Shown here one piece after another: positions 43,808-53,748 of a DNA stretch of 64,000 bases. The stretch is taken from assembly GCF_042646065.1 (NCBI RefSeq), contig NZ_JBHRTA010000038.1:1054001-1118000 (forward strand). Direction: 5' to 3'. Source of the stretch: Parapedobacter deserti. GTDB lineage: Bacteria; Bacteroidota; Bacteroidia; Sphingobacteriales; Sphingobacteriaceae. The translations under genes and the position numbers were made by a program. The notes beneath the pieces were generated by a model. That model had not been told where the DNA came from and did not search any database. It saw only the letters and a program-made list of their open reading frames with translations. Within the stretch, counting starts at the first letter, position 1. Each line of letters opens with the position of its first letter.

Positions 43808-45781
43808 ATGAAACGGATACATATGAATTCTGGTCTCGCAATAACGGTATTGACGTTGCTCTTGGTATCGTGCTCCAAGATCTTGGAAGAGCAGCCGCGC
43901 CATATCTTTGAACCCGGGTTTTTCCAGACAGAACGGGGGGTTCAGGGCGGATTGACGTCCATGTATGCTCACCTGCGCTGGATTTATGGTCAACCCTACT
44001 ACTATAACACCCTGGAAACCGGTACGGATGAATATACTTACGGGCAGTCGGCCGACGGTAACTTCCACGTGATGGATCACACTGGCAGGGGAGTGATTGA
44101 CGCCGGTAATAGCCGTTCGGACGTTATTTGGGGAGTTTGTTTCAATAACATCAACACCGCCAGCGGTGTTATACAAAACGCAGAAGCCGCCGGAATTTCC
44201 GCTGCGCTGATTGCCGAAGCCCGGTTCTTCCGTGCCTTTGACTACTTCTTGCTGGTGCAGACATTTGGCGGGGTGCCGTTGGATTTGGGCGCGGGAGAGC
44301 TGGCGTTTAATACCAGTGCGACCACCACGTCTGTGCGCAACACCGTACCAGAAGTATACACCAAAGCGATATTCCCCGACCTGCTGATTGCGATAGATGA
44401 TCTGCCTGTAGTGGGGCGCGTAACCGGCGGGGCCACCAAAACGCTCGCCCGTCTGTACCTGGCAAAAGCTTATCTTACCTATGCTTGGTGGCTGGAAAAT
44501 CCCAACAACATTCCTACTTATCCGGAAACGCCCCGCATTGATCCCGATGGGCGTGACGCCCAATGGTATTTTCAGCAGGCTTATGATATTGCTACACGGG
44601 CTATTGACGACCCCGGCCCGTTTGCGTTGGAAGAAACATTTTATGACCTGCATGTAGGCGGCAATGACCGTAACCGGGAGATGCTACTGTATGCCGACCA
44701 CACGCAGGAAAGCGAATTTTATAATGGTACCTGTATCAACTGCTTCGCCGGTACCGATCCTGGCGGCAATGCCGCCGCCTGGATGGTGACGTGGAACTAC
44801 ACCGAGATCCGGAGCGCAGCTAATCCTGACGGTACCGGAGCGGTAACCGCTGTTGATCGTGAGGCGGCACAGTCTTTGGGACGCCCTTGGACACGTATGG
44901 CTCCTACGATCGGGGCAATTGAAAACACCTTTGCCGACAAAACCCTTGATTCACGTTACGATGGTACTTTTGCCACTGTTTACCGTGGCAACTGGGATAA
45001 AGCGGGAAACACTAGCCCCGTTTTATACAACGCCAATGACTTGCCAGTTTCTCCAGGTGACCCGATACTGACGTTCCTTGACGACGAATCGGAAGCGGCG
45101 AACATTGTATACCCTGAAGGCGGAAGTTTCCCGGGCAAAGCCTATCCCAATGTGGGGGCGGGCGTATTGCCGGGCCGGTCAGATTTCGTGATAACACCCC
45201 GTGGCATAGGTCGGAGGGTTTATCCGAATCTCTGGAAAATAGGTACGTATCGTACAGATAATGGCAACGGACTCGGACAACCGAACGCCAACTTAACTCG
45301 TCCCTTTAAAATAGCTAAGTTTTCCGAACTCTACTTTGTAGCGGCTGAGGCCGCGGTAAAAGGGGCCGCCACGCAGGGGGGCAAAAGTGCACGCGACCTC
45401 ATTAATGTGATTCGGGCACGCGCCGGCAAGTGGCGTTGGCACAATAACGGCAATGTAGAGAAAATTGAAGATAACAGCGCGGCAATGGTCGCTGCCACGC
45501 CGGCAACGATAGATATCAATTATATATTGGCCGAACGTTCACGTGAGTATTTCGGCGAAGGGTATCGCTGGTTTGATTTGATACGGACGCAGAAGTGGAA
45601 CGAGCTTGCTGGCACGTACGAGATATGTGGTCCTAACTTCGGAGACCACACCCCGCAGACTTTCACTCGTTCTATTCAGCCGCATCTCTACCTGCGCCCC
45701 ATACCGCGCGACCAGATTGATGCGCTGGAAATGAGCTTCTCAGAAAAGCAAGCTTATCAGAACCCGGGGTATAATAACTAA
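43808..45781 (+). CDS. SusD/RagB family surface glycan-binding lipoprotein
   Basis: A 657-residue SusD-type lipoprotein. The signal sequence ends in the lipobox VSC near residue 22, so it is anchored in the outer membrane. Typical features are the TPR-like helices (LIAEARFFRAFDYFLLVQTF, ARLYLAKAYLTYAWWLEN) and the C-terminal block FAELYFVAAEAA-like KFSELYFVAAEAAVKGAA, DLINVIRARAG and LAERSREYFGEGYRWFDLIR. It acts as the lid of the SusC channel and binds the polysaccharide, here probably glucuronoxylan fragments. It is 11 bases after susC. Confidence 0.95.
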   Translation: MKRIHMNSGLAITVLTLLLVSCSKILEEQPRHIFEPGFFQTERGVQGGLTSMYAHLRWIYGQPYYYNTLETGTDEYTYGQSADGNFHVMDHTGRGVIDAGNSRSDVIWGVCFNNINTASGVIQNAEAAGISAALIAEARFFRAFDYFLLVQTFGGVPLDLGAGELAFNTSATTTSVRNTVPEVYTKAIFPDLLIAIDDLPVVGRVTGGATKTLARLYLAKAYLTYAWWLENPNNIPTYPETPRIDPDGRDAQWYFQQAYDIATRAIDDPGPFALEETFYDLHVGGNDRNREMLLYADHTQESEFYNGTCINCFAGTDPGGNAAAWMVTWNYTEIRSAANPDGTGAVTAVDREAAQSLGRPWTRMAPTIGAIENTFADKTLDSRYDGTFATVYRGNWDKAGNTSPVLYNANDLPVSPGDPILTFLDDESEAANIVYPEGGSFPGKAYPNVGAGVLPGRSDFVITPRGIGRRVYPNLWKIGTYRTDNGNGLGQPNANLTRPFKIAKFSELYFVAAEAAVKGAATQGGKSARDLINVIRARAGKWRWHNNGNVEKIEDNSAAMVAATPATIDINYILAERSREYFGEGYRWFDLIRTQKWNELAGTYEICGPNFGDHTPQTFTRSIQPHLYLRPIPRDQIDALEMSFSEKQAYQNPGYNN

Positions 45782-45792
45782 CAGAACCGGCC

Positions 45793-46737
45793 GTGAGAAC
45801 CGCAGTCGCTACATGTGGAAGGATAGCCGTTTTTCTGGCGGCTATCCTTGCCTTCCACACCTCGAACGCACAGAGGTCTGCTGTCGATGGGATAGCCGTT
45901 GCTGGCTCTGAAGCGTTTCAGGTGCTATGTCAGTTTTATGACTATGACGCTTCCCGGCGCTTAGCGATAAATGTCATAGAGCGCATCGAAAAAGCGGATT
46001 ATGTCAGGGAAAAATTTAGCTTTGAAGGTCACAGCGGTCAGGTGCCCGGATATTTGGCATTGCCCCGAAACAGAAGCCATCCATACCCCATTGTGCTTTT
46101 ACTGCATGGGCTCACGGGCTCGAAGGAAAATTGGTGGGAACCCAATACCACATTGGGAAAGCTTACCGAGCAACTTCTTGCGTCAGGTTACGCTGTGCTC
46201 ACCCTGGATGCTGAATTTCATGGAGAACGTTCGGGAAACAATCCTTTTGAATCCCCCGTGGCTATTCTCGAAAACGAGTGGTTCGTGTGTTTCAGAGATA
46301 TGATGATACAGTCGGTGATCGACTATCGGCGAGCGTTGGATTATCTGGCAACCCGTGAGGACGTGGATGCTTCAAAGGTAGGAATGATTGGCAATAGTAT
46401 GGGCGGCGTAATGACGTTTATTCTCAGTGCTGTAGATGCTCGTATTGATGCTGCTGTTTCGTGTGTTTCCCCGATTGTTGACGTGCCGTACTTGCCAACC
46501 GGAGTACTCAATTTTGCACCCTATATTAGTGAAACCCCGCTTCTCATGTTGATGGGAGAAAAAGATGAAAGAAATTACTCCGTCCCATTGGCGCGACAGC
46601 TTCACAACCTGATCGCGTGTCCTAACAAAAAGCTAGTGTTTTTTGATAGCGGACACACATTACCACCGGAATGGATTTATATTGCGACGAATTGGTTAGC
46701 TAAGAACTTAGGAAGTAGTTATATCGAAAATAAATGA
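45793..46737 (+). CDS. Secreted alpha/beta hydrolase, probable xylan-side-chain esterase
   Basis: A 314-residue protein starting with GTG, with a signal peptide to about residue 26 (AFHTSNAQ). The alpha/beta-hydrolase fold is clear: oxyanion region VLLLHGLTGSKENWW, nucleophile S202 in IGNSMGG, acid D258 in LMGEKDERNY and H288 in FFDSGHTLPPEW. In a xylan operon it would cut acetyl or feruloyl esters from the polymer; the class (acetylxylan versus feruloyl esterase) is not resolved. It lies between susD and the GH10 gene and overlaps the latter by ATGA. Confidence 0.85.
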   Translation: MRTAVATCGRIAVFLAAILAFHTSNAQRSAVDGIAVAGSEAFQVLCQFYDYDASRRLAINVIERIEKADYVREKFSFEGHSGQVPGYLALPRNRSHPYPIVLLLHGLTGSKENWWEPNTTLGKLTEQLLASGYAVLTLDAEFHGERSGNNPFESPVAILENEWFVCFRDMMIQSVIDYRRALDYLATREDVDASKVGMIGNSMGGVMTFILSAVDARIDAAVSCVSPIVDVPYLPTGVLNFAPYISETPLLMLMGEKDERNYSVPLARQLHNLIACPNKKLVFFDSGHTLPPEWIYIATNWLAKNLGSSYIENK

Positions 46738-47867
46738 CAATGAAACTGTTCATGTGCTTGTGGCTATCCGTGGCTTCGGGATTGCTTTTGTTTATTGGTT
46801 GCGGCGATGGCATACATCAGCGGAAACCCGCCAACACGCTCAGTCAGGTATACCGTGATGACTTTCTTATTGGAACAGCATTAAATGTTCAACAAATCAA
46901 CGAAGCGGATGCGTCTACCGATTCCCTGATCAGGCAGCAGTTCAATGCGATCACAGCAGAGAACATCATGAAAGTCGAAGTCATTCACCCCGAATGGGAT
47001 CGGTTTGACTTTGACGCTGCCGACAGGTTTGTGGAATATGGCCGGAAAAGTAACATGCACATGGTGGGCCATACCTTGATCTGGCACAGCCAGCTTCCAC
47101 CGTTTGTCAAGCAGATCACCAGTGCAGACTCTCTTCGCCAATTTATGCAACACCACATCAGTACGGTTGCCGGACGGTATGCGGATAAGCTGGATGGCTG
47201 GGATGTCGTGAACGAAGCGCTGAATGAGGATGGTAGCCTCCGTCAATCAATTTTTTACAATCTCCTTGGCACGCAATACTTGGTAGATGCGTTTAAACTG
47301 GCGGAACGGGCCGCACCGAACGTCGAGTTGTACTACAACGACTACAACAACGAGCAGCCCGCAAAACGTGAAGGGTGCATTGCGCTTATTAAACAGCTTC
47401 AGGAAGCCGGCGCGCGCATTGATGGTGTGGGCATACAAGGTCATTGGCATGCTGGCCGCGTGCCGTTTGATGAAATCGAGGAGAGCATTGAGGCTTATGC
47501 TGCCCTGGGTGTAAAGGTGATGATCACTGAACTTGACCTCGAGGTGCTGCCGCGCAATTTTCGGGGTGCCGATGTTAACCGACGTATGGCAGTTGTCGAT
47601 TCCACGCTGAATCCTTATGCGTGGGGGCTGCCAGACAGCGTTGAACAGCAGCTGGCCAGGGATTATGAAGCTCTTTTTGAGCTCTTTTTGAAACACAATG
47701 ACAAGATCAGCAGGGTGACGTTCTGGGGCGTAAACGACGGACAGTCTTGGCTGAATTACTGGCCTATAGCCGGAAGGACGAATTATCCCCTGCTCTTTGA
47801 CCGAAACAACCGGCCCAAAGAAGCATTTCACAAAATTATTGCGCTTAAGAACAACTCAGCTCAATAG
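46734..47867 (+). CDS. Endo-1,4-beta-xylanase, GH10 lipoprotein
   Basis: A 377-residue GH10 xylanase that cuts the beta-1,4-xylan backbone with retention. The signal sequence ends in a lipobox (FIGC, Cys at 23), so the enzyme is membrane anchored. The acid/base is E161 in WDVVNEAL and the nucleophile E266 in ITELDLEVL. Substrate-binding motifs GHTLIWHSQLP and GIQGHWHAGR are intact, as is VTFWGVNDGQSWL. There is no carbohydrate-binding module. It overlaps the esterase gene by ATGA; a second in-frame ATG at 46740 is an alternative start. Confidence 0.97.
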   Translation: MTMKLFMCLWLSVASGLLLFIGCGDGIHQRKPANTLSQVYRDDFLIGTALNVQQINEADASTDSLIRQQFNAITAENIMKVEVIHPEWDRFDFDAADRFVEYGRKSNMHMVGHTLIWHSQLPPFVKQITSADSLRQFMQHHISTVAGRYADKLDGWDVVNEALNEDGSLRQSIFYNLLGTQYLVDAFKLAERAAPNVELYYNDYNNEQPAKREGCIALIKQLQEAGARIDGVGIQGHWHAGRVPFDEIEESIEAYAALGVKVMITELDLEVLPRNFRGADVNRRMAVVDSTLNPYAWGLPDSVEQQLARDYEALFELFLKHNDKISRVTFWGVNDGQSWLNYWPIAGRTNYPLLFDRNNRPKEAFHKIIALKNNSAQ

Positions 47868-47869
47868 CC

Positions 47870-49333
47870 ATGTTAGAAGTAGAAGTGCAGCAACAGCAGG
47901 CCCGGCGCGAAAAGTTATCGGTAGCTGAAAAAGTTGGTTACAGCTTAGGGGATTTAGCCGCCAACTTGGTATTTCAGACATTGATTACTTACCTTGCTTA
48001 TTTCTATACCGATATATACGGACTTAGCACAGATCACGCTTCCGCCGTTATGCTGACCGTGGGGTTGGTGGCGGCTTTTGCATTTAATCCTATCGTGGGT
48101 GCATTGGCTGACCGCACCGAGTCGCGGTGGGGCAAATTCCGGCCGTGGATTCTGTGGACGGCTGTTCCCCTCGGCGTGGTTGCGCTGCTGGCGTTCAGCA
48201 CACCTGAATTTTCATACAAGGGTAAGCTGATTTATGCGGTGGTCACCTACACATTGTTGTTGCTGCTGTATGCGGCCAATAACCTGCCGTATTCGGCATT
48301 GAGCGGTGTCGTCACGGGCGACATGAAGGAACGGAACAGCCTGTCGGCTTACCGTTTTGTTGCGGTGATGTTCGCTCAGTTTTTCGTGCAGGTGTTTATG
48401 TTGCCCATCATCGAAACTACCGGTGATGGCGATAGAGCGGTCGGGATTGAGAAAGTGATGACTTGGCTGGCATTAATCGGCACGGGTATGCTGTTGATTA
48501 CGTTTTTTGCCACCAGGGAACGGGTTGTGCCGAAACCGCAGCAGAAATCAAGCGTGAGAGAGGACTTGGGCGACCTGTTCCGGAGCAAGCCCTGGATTAT
48601 CCTGTTAGTGCTGACAACATTGGTTTTTGTCACACTCGCCATGAAAGGCGGTGCATACGTGTATTACTTCAAGAACTATGTGGATGTAGGAAGCTTGGCC
48701 ACCCTTGTCGGCCCCATTACCGACGGCCTTTCAAAGCTCGGTTTGAACTTTTTCGGAGAGGACCCTGCTTCAGCCGGATTCGGCTTATTTAATGCAGGGG
48801 GTATTATCTTTATTATTGTTGGCATCACCCTGTCTAAGGGCTTGGCTGATCGGTATGGCAAGCGGGACGTGTTTGGCATCGCGTTATTTGTCTCAACGCT
48901 GTTTTTACTTCTTTTTTATCTTTTTCCTCCGCAAGCGGTGGGGCTGATGTTTGGTTCGCAGATGCTGCATGGTTTTTTCTATGGGATCACCATACCGCTC
49001 CTCTGGGCCATGATAGCTGACGTGGCAGATTTCAGCGAATGGAAAAACGACCGCCGCGCCACTGCCATTATCTTTTCGGCAATGATGGTCGGACTGAAAG
49101 TGGGGCTTAGCCTTGGCAGCTCATTGCTGGCCTGGATACTGGGCCGCTATCATTACATACCGAACAGTGACCTGGCGCAACCCGCCTCGGCCATTCATGG
49201 TACCAAGCTGCTGGTAAGTGTTTTTCCTGCCATCCCTTTTCTAATAGGAGCCGGGCTGCTTTTTTTCTATGAAATTAACAAGAAAACGGAAGCGCGTATA
49301 GAAGCTGACCTTTACCAACGGAGACGCGTATAG
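47870..49333 (+). CDS. GPH family sugar:cation symporter
   Basis: A 487-residue, 12-TM transporter of the glycoside-pentoside-hexuronide family (MelB/XynB/XylP type). It begins EKVGYSLGDLAANLVFQ and has NPIVGALADRTESRWGKFRPW in the first long loop, VVTYTLLLLLYAANNLPYSAL, and in the second half WAMIADVADFSEWKNDRRATA. It imports glycosides with Na+ or H+; here xylobiose or longer xylo-oligosaccharides produced by GH10 are the natural guess. It starts two bases after the xylanase stop and lies just before the cytosolic GH43, which would cut the imported sugar. Confidence 0.94.
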   Translation: MLEVEVQQQQARREKLSVAEKVGYSLGDLAANLVFQTLITYLAYFYTDIYGLSTDHASAVMLTVGLVAAFAFNPIVGALADRTESRWGKFRPWILWTAVPLGVVALLAFSTPEFSYKGKLIYAVVTYTLLLLLYAANNLPYSALSGVVTGDMKERNSLSAYRFVAVMFAQFFVQVFMLPIIETTGDGDRAVGIEKVMTWLALIGTGMLLITFFATRERVVPKPQQKSSVREDLGDLFRSKPWIILLVLTTLVFVTLAMKGGAYVYYFKNYVDVGSLATLVGPITDGLSKLGLNFFGEDPASAGFGLFNAGGIIFIIVGITLSKGLADRYGKRDVFGIALFVSTLFLLLFYLFPPQAVGLMFGSQMLHGFFYGITIPLLWAMIADVADFSEWKNDRRATAIIFSAMMVGLKVGLSLGSSLLAWILGRYHYIPNSDLAQPASAIHGTKLLVSVFPAIPFLIGAGLLFFYEINKKTEARIEADLYQRRRV

Positions 49334-49362
49334 CTTAACCAAGTACTAACTTTTAATTTGCC

Positions 49363-50409
49363 ATGCCCGAAAAGCCGATTGATCACATTGATTTTAACGA
49401 ATTAAACGCGAAGGCGGTCTCAAAGCCGCTGGTCACCCACCTTTTTACGGCTGATCCGTCTGCTCATGTATTCGAAGGGAGAATTTACATCTATCCCTCG
49501 CACGACATCGATGCGGGTGTACCGTTCGATGATCTGGGGAGCCATTTCGCGATGGAAGATTACCACGTGTTTTCGATGGAACACCCCGAGGCGGAAGTGG
49601 TGGATCATGGCCCGGTCCTGCACATACGGGACGTGCCCTGGGCAGAAAAGCAGCTTTGGGCTCCTGATGCGACCGAAAAAGATGGAAGCTACTATTTGTT
49701 TTTCCCTGCGAAAGATTTTAAAGGCATTTTTCGCATCGGCGTGGCGACAAGCGGCTCGCCTGCCGGCCCGTTTATCCCCCAGCCCCAGGCGATAAAAAAC
49801 AGCTTTTCCATTGACCCGGCGGTGTTCAAAGACAATGAGGTGGATTACTACATGTACTTCGGTGGAATATGGGGTGGACAATTGCAGCGCTGGCGCACCG
49901 GTACATTCAATCGGGAAGGCGACGGCCCGTTTGTCCACCTGCCCGCAGCCGACGAACCGGCGTTGTGTGCTAAGGTGGCCAAACTAAGCGATGACTTACT
50001 CGGATTTGCCGAAGAACCGAAAGATGTCATCCTGCTGGATGAAAACGGCATACCTCTACGACAAGGCGACACCGAACGGCGGTTTTTTGAAGCGCCCTGG
50101 GTACATCGGTACAACGGCAAGTATTATTTCTCGTACTCCACGGGCGATACGCACTATATCTGCTATGCCGTTGGTGACAATGCTTATGGGCCATTTACGT
50201 ATCGGGGCAGGATACTCAACCCCGTTGTGGGTTGGACCTCACACCATTCGATTGTGGAGTTCGCCGGAAAATGGTACCTCTTCTACCATGATTCGAGCCT
50301 TTCCGAAGGTATAACGCACCTGCGCTCGATGAAAGTGACTGAATTGACCTATGATGAGATCGGTGATATCCGGACCATTGATCCGTACCATCGGATGGAC
50401 AGGCGTTAA
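49363..50409 (+). CDS. GH43 family glycosidase, cytoplasmic (beta-xylosidase or arabinofuranosidase)
   Basis: A 348-residue five-bladed beta-propeller enzyme. The inverting triad of GH43 can be placed: general base D31 (FTADPSAHVF), pKa modulator D151 (SIDPAVFKD) and general acid E243 (FFEAPWVHRY). There is no signal peptide, unlike the other hydrolases in this operon, so it should act in the cytoplasm on sugar imported by the adjacent GPH symporter. That suits a beta-xylosidase feeding XylA. Arabinofuranosidase activity is also common in such proteins and cannot be excluded. Confidence 0.93.
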   Translation: MPEKPIDHIDFNELNAKAVSKPLVTHLFTADPSAHVFEGRIYIYPSHDIDAGVPFDDLGSHFAMEDYHVFSMEHPEAEVVDHGPVLHIRDVPWAEKQLWAPDATEKDGSYYLFFPAKDFKGIFRIGVATSGSPAGPFIPQPQAIKNSFSIDPAVFKDNEVDYYMYFGGIWGGQLQRWRTGTFNREGDGPFVHLPAADEPALCAKVAKLSDDLLGFAEEPKDVILLDENGIPLRQGDTERRFFEAPWVHRYNGKYYFSYSTGDTHYICYAVGDNAYGPFTYRGRILNPVVGWTSHHSIVEFAGKWYLFYHDSSLSEGITHLRSMKVTELTYDEIGDIRTIDPYHRMDRR

Positions 50410-50500
50410 TGCCAGGTGCGCTTAACGTTTTCTAAAAAGAACGCCACGTCTTTTATTGTTTTCATTAACTTTGGCAGCAGACCAATGAATAGGGCCGTCT

Positions 50501-52366
50501 ATGCAGCAACGAATAGCGATGATGCGAATACTTGCCATGTCTTTCTTATGCGCGGCATGTTTGCCGGGTTTAGCGGATGTGAAATTGCCCCGCTTGATCA
50601 GCGATGGGATGGTCTTGCAGCGGGGAGCGGACCTAAAGATCTGGGGGTGGGCGTCTCCTGGTGAGGCCATCAAGCTGGAATTTGCGGGCAAGACGTATCG
50701 TATGACTGCCGATGCCGGCGGGAATTGGCGTACTACGCTGCCGCCGATGGAAGCCGGAGGCCCGTACACCATGACCATAATTGGAGAAAACGAGATTGTT
50801 CTCCGTAATATTCTGCTCGGCGATGTGTGGTTTTGCAGTGGGCAAAGTAACATGGTGCACATGTTGAACCTTCATGATGTCACCTATGCATCAGTTATCG
50901 CTGAGGCTAATCATGCGCAGATTAGGCAATTCCTGGTTCCAGCGGCGGCCAAACTATCGGGCCCGGTAAGTAATTTTACCTCCGGATTGTGGGAGAGCGC
51001 CGTGGGCGAAAAAATACGGTCGTTTTCCGTTGTGGCTTATTTTTTTGCGAAGGATATTTACGAGAAGCAGGGCATACCCATCGGGATCATTAATGCCAGT
51101 GTGGGCGGTACGCCTATTGAAGCGTGGACGAGCGAAGGGGTGGTGGATACCGGTTACGTCAATGCGATTAATCGCGCGGCAGCGACGCCGGATAAACGTG
51201 CATCGTTTGTTCCGAAGGCCGGCCGCTGGCGCAGCATCAATATACCGGGCTACTGGGAAGACCAGGGCGTCAGGAACCTGGACGGCGTCGTCTGGTACCG
51301 CAGGGAAGTAGATATTCCGGCTTCGATGGCGGGTAAACCCGCCCGCGTGTTCCTGGGCCGTATTGTGGATGCCGATGTACTGCATATCAACGGTGCCGTG
51401 ATAGACAGCACCACGTACATGTATCCGCAGCGCAGGTACCGTGTCCCGGCTGGAGTGCTGAATGCGGGCAAGAATACTTTTCTGGTGAAGGTTACCAACC
51501 ATGGGGGCAAAGGCGGCTTTGTCCCTGATAAACCCTATTTTATCATTGCCGGTCGGGATACCATTGACCTCAAGGGTACCTGGCAATATAAGGTAGGCGA
51601 AGTGTTTGAGCCCGTTAGCGCAGACAACCCGGTGCGTCGCATCAATATCCAGCACCAGCCATCGGCGCTGTTCAACGCCATGGTAGCGCCTGCAACTGAT
51701 TATGCCATAAGGGGGATATTGTGGTATCAAGGCGAAAGCAATACGGCACAACCGAATGCCTATGCGCATCAGTTGCCTGCTTTGATAAACGATTGGCGCA
51801 AGCATTGGCGTAACGAATCGTTGCCTTTCCTGTACGTGCAGCTGCCAGGATTCATGGAGTACGACTACCTGCCATCAGAAAGCGCCTGGGCGGAATTAAG
51901 GGAATCGCAGCGGCAGGCGTTGTCTGTGCCCAATACCGCCATGGCGGTAGCCATTGATTTGGGGGAATGGAATGATATCCACCCCGGAAGGAAGAGGGAA
52001 GTAGGCGAACGCCTGGCCCTGCTGGCACGGAAGCTGGTTTATAACGAAGAAATCGTTGCATCGGGACCGATGTACCGGTCGCACCGGAAAGAAGGGAACA
52101 AGATCATGATTTCATTCAGCGAGACCGGCGGTGGGTTAGTCACCAACGACGGAAAAGCGCTGGGTGAATTCGCGGTTGCAGGGGCGGACAAGAAATTTGT
52201 GTGGGCTGAAGCAGTGATATGCGGTGATCAGGTAGCGGTATGGAATGCTGCGATACCGGACCCCGTTTATCTCCGCTACGCATGGGCCGATAATCCCGTT
52301 AACCCCAATTTAGCTAACCAAGAAGGATTGCCGGCATCGCCGTTTGAAATAGAAATTAAGAACTAA
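50501..52366 (+). CDS. Sialate O-acetylesterase-like (SASA) carbohydrate acetylesterase
   Basis: A 621-residue secreted SGNH-type esterase, with a signal peptide to about residue 26. After an N-terminal beta domain (LISDGMVLQRGADLKIWG) the catalytic Ser116 lies in WFCSGQSNM. The domain is interrupted by a beta-galactosidase-like jelly roll (about residues 240-380, VWYRREVDIPASMAGKPARV) and resumes with GILWYQGESNTA. The Asp/His pair is in WNDIHPGRKREVG. Family members in xylan loci remove acetyl groups from xylose or glucuronoxylan rather than sialic acid. The N terminus could begin at the later Met 50519 or 50522. Confidence 0.92.
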   Translation: MQQRIAMMRILAMSFLCAACLPGLADVKLPRLISDGMVLQRGADLKIWGWASPGEAIKLEFAGKTYRMTADAGGNWRTTLPPMEAGGPYTMTIIGENEIVLRNILLGDVWFCSGQSNMVHMLNLHDVTYASVIAEANHAQIRQFLVPAAAKLSGPVSNFTSGLWESAVGEKIRSFSVVAYFFAKDIYEKQGIPIGIINASVGGTPIEAWTSEGVVDTGYVNAINRAAATPDKRASFVPKAGRWRSINIPGYWEDQGVRNLDGVVWYRREVDIPASMAGKPARVFLGRIVDADVLHINGAVIDSTTYMYPQRRYRVPAGVLNAGKNTFLVKVTNHGGKGGFVPDKPYFIIAGRDTIDLKGTWQYKVGEVFEPVSADNPVRRINIQHQPSALFNAMVAPATDYAIRGILWYQGESNTAQPNAYAHQLPALINDWRKHWRNESLPFLYVQLPGFMEYDYLPSESAWAELRESQRQALSVPNTAMAVAIDLGEWNDIHPGRKREVGERLALLARKLVYNEEIVASGPMYRSHRKEGNKIMISFSETGGGLVTNDGKALGEFAVAGADKKFVWAEAVICGDQVAVWNAAIPDPVYLRYAWADNPVNPNLANQEGLPASPFEIEIKN

Positions 52367-52384
52367 CATAAAAGCTACTGACCC

Positions 52385-53713
52385 ATGGCCATCATCACCA
52401 TCTTGCTGAGTATTGCATCCATTGTCCTGCTGATCACCAAGCTGAAAGTGCACCCTTTTCTCGCGTTGTTGCTGGTGAGCCTGGTCCTGGGCGTGGCCAG
52501 TGGTATGGACGCTGCAAATGTGATCAGTGCGACACAGGAAGGCTTCGGCGGTACCATTGGCCGGATCGGGCTGATTATCGTCCTCGGCGTAATGATCGGC
52601 GCATTCCTTGAAAAAACAGGTGGGGCATTGGTATTGGCCAACAAAATGCTTTCGCTTATCGGGACGAAAAGAGTGATTACGGCTATGGGCATAATTGGCT
52701 ATGTGGTTTCCATTCCTGTTTTTTCCGACAGTGCATTTGTACTGCTATCGGCCTTAAACAAGGGGTTGACCAAAAAGGCGGGCCTGTCATTGGCGGGCAC
52801 TTCGGTCGCGTTGGGATTGGGGCTGTCCTGTACCCATGCCTTGGTACCACCGACACCGGGTCCCGTGGCAGCTGCCGGCATATTGGAAGCAGACTTGGGC
52901 ATCGTCATGGGTTTTGGTATGATTGCCGCAGGCGCGGCATTGGCTGCAGCGTTGCTCTTTGCCCATAAGGTGGCGGCGAAAGTGGATATTGCGGTGGACG
53001 AACCCGATGAGGAAGCAACCCCGACCCCAACGTACGTGCCCAGCCTGTTCGCATCATCCCTCCCGATTGTGGTTCCGATTTTGTTGATCGTGGGTAAGTC
53101 CTTGTCAGCTAACCTCGGAGGCGACGGGTGGCAAGGGCGAGTCAATGGGTTTTTCATTTTTTTTGGTGAACCAGTTATCGCCTTGATGGTGGGGTTCATG
53201 CTTTGTTTATTGCTTCCAAAAAAGCTGGATAAGAACATGCTGTCCACGGAGGGGTGGGTAGGGAAAGCCCTAACCGATTCGGCGACGATCATACTCGTCA
53301 CCGGTGCGGGCGGCATATTTGGCAAAATATTGCAAAATTCCGGTGTTGCCGCTACGCTGGGTGAGGCGCTCACTTCCTCCAGCTTCGGTATTTTTCTCCC
53401 TTTTCTGCTGGCAGCGGCTTTAAAAAGCGCTCAGGGATCGTCTACCGTGGCATTAGTCACCACAGCATCGGTAATCGCCCCGTTGATGGGATCGCTGGGC
53501 TTTACCGGAGAATTGGACAAAGCACTGGTGGTTGTTGCCATAGGTGCCGGGTCATTGGTTGTGTCGCATGTAAACGACAGTTTCTTCTGGGTGTTTACGC
53601 AACTGACCGGCATGAATATTCAAACGGGGTATAAGTTGCATACAACAGGGACATTGGTTATCGGCGCAACCGCAATGGCAGTGGTGTATACGATGTTTTG
53701 CATCGTTCATTGA
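52385..53713 (+). CDS. GntP family gluconate/sugar-acid permease
   Basis: A 442-residue membrane protein of the GntP family, with about 12-14 hydrophobic segments. It shows LKVHPFLALLLVSLVLGVASGM, GGTIGRIGLIIVLGVMIGAFLEKTG as consecutive N-terminal blocks, LSCTHALVPPTPGPVAAAGIL, KSAQGSSTVALVTTASVIAP and HVNDSFFWVF. Relatives take up gluconate and similar sugar acids with protons. As the last gene of the xylan operon, in a locus with a GH67 alpha-glucuronidase, it is the likely route for (4-O-methyl)glucuronic acid. No uronate isomerase or dehydrogenase is in the window. Confidence 0.92.
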   Translation: MAIITILLSIASIVLLITKLKVHPFLALLLVSLVLGVASGMDAANVISATQEGFGGTIGRIGLIIVLGVMIGAFLEKTGGALVLANKMLSLIGTKRVITAMGIIGYVVSIPVFSDSAFVLLSALNKGLTKKAGLSLAGTSVALGLGLSCTHALVPPTPGPVAAAGILEADLGIVMGFGMIAAGAALAAALLFAHKVAAKVDIAVDEPDEEATPTPTYVPSLFASSLPIVVPILLIVGKSLSANLGGDGWQGRVNGFFIFFGEPVIALMVGFMLCLLLPKKLDKNMLSTEGWVGKALTDSATIILVTGAGGIFGKILQNSGVAATLGEALTSSSFGIFLPFLLAAALKSAQGSSTVALVTTASVIAPLMGSLGFTGELDKALVVVAIGAGSLVVSHVNDSFFWVFTQLTGMNIQTGYKLHTTGTLVIGATAMAVVYTMFCIVH

Positions 53714-53748
53714 GCACCGGCCACCAATGCTGACATCGAAGGCACGGA

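Noticed and set aside
47330..47365. Repeated ACAACGACTACAACAACG in the xylanase gene
   Set aside because: It encodes the Asn/Asp/Tyr-rich YNDYNNE segment normal in GH10 and is not a DNA repeat of interest.
50954..51805. A 283-codon - strand frame inside the acetylesterase gene
   Set aside because: Antisense of a well-supported enzyme with catalytic motifs; the codon pattern follows the sense gene.
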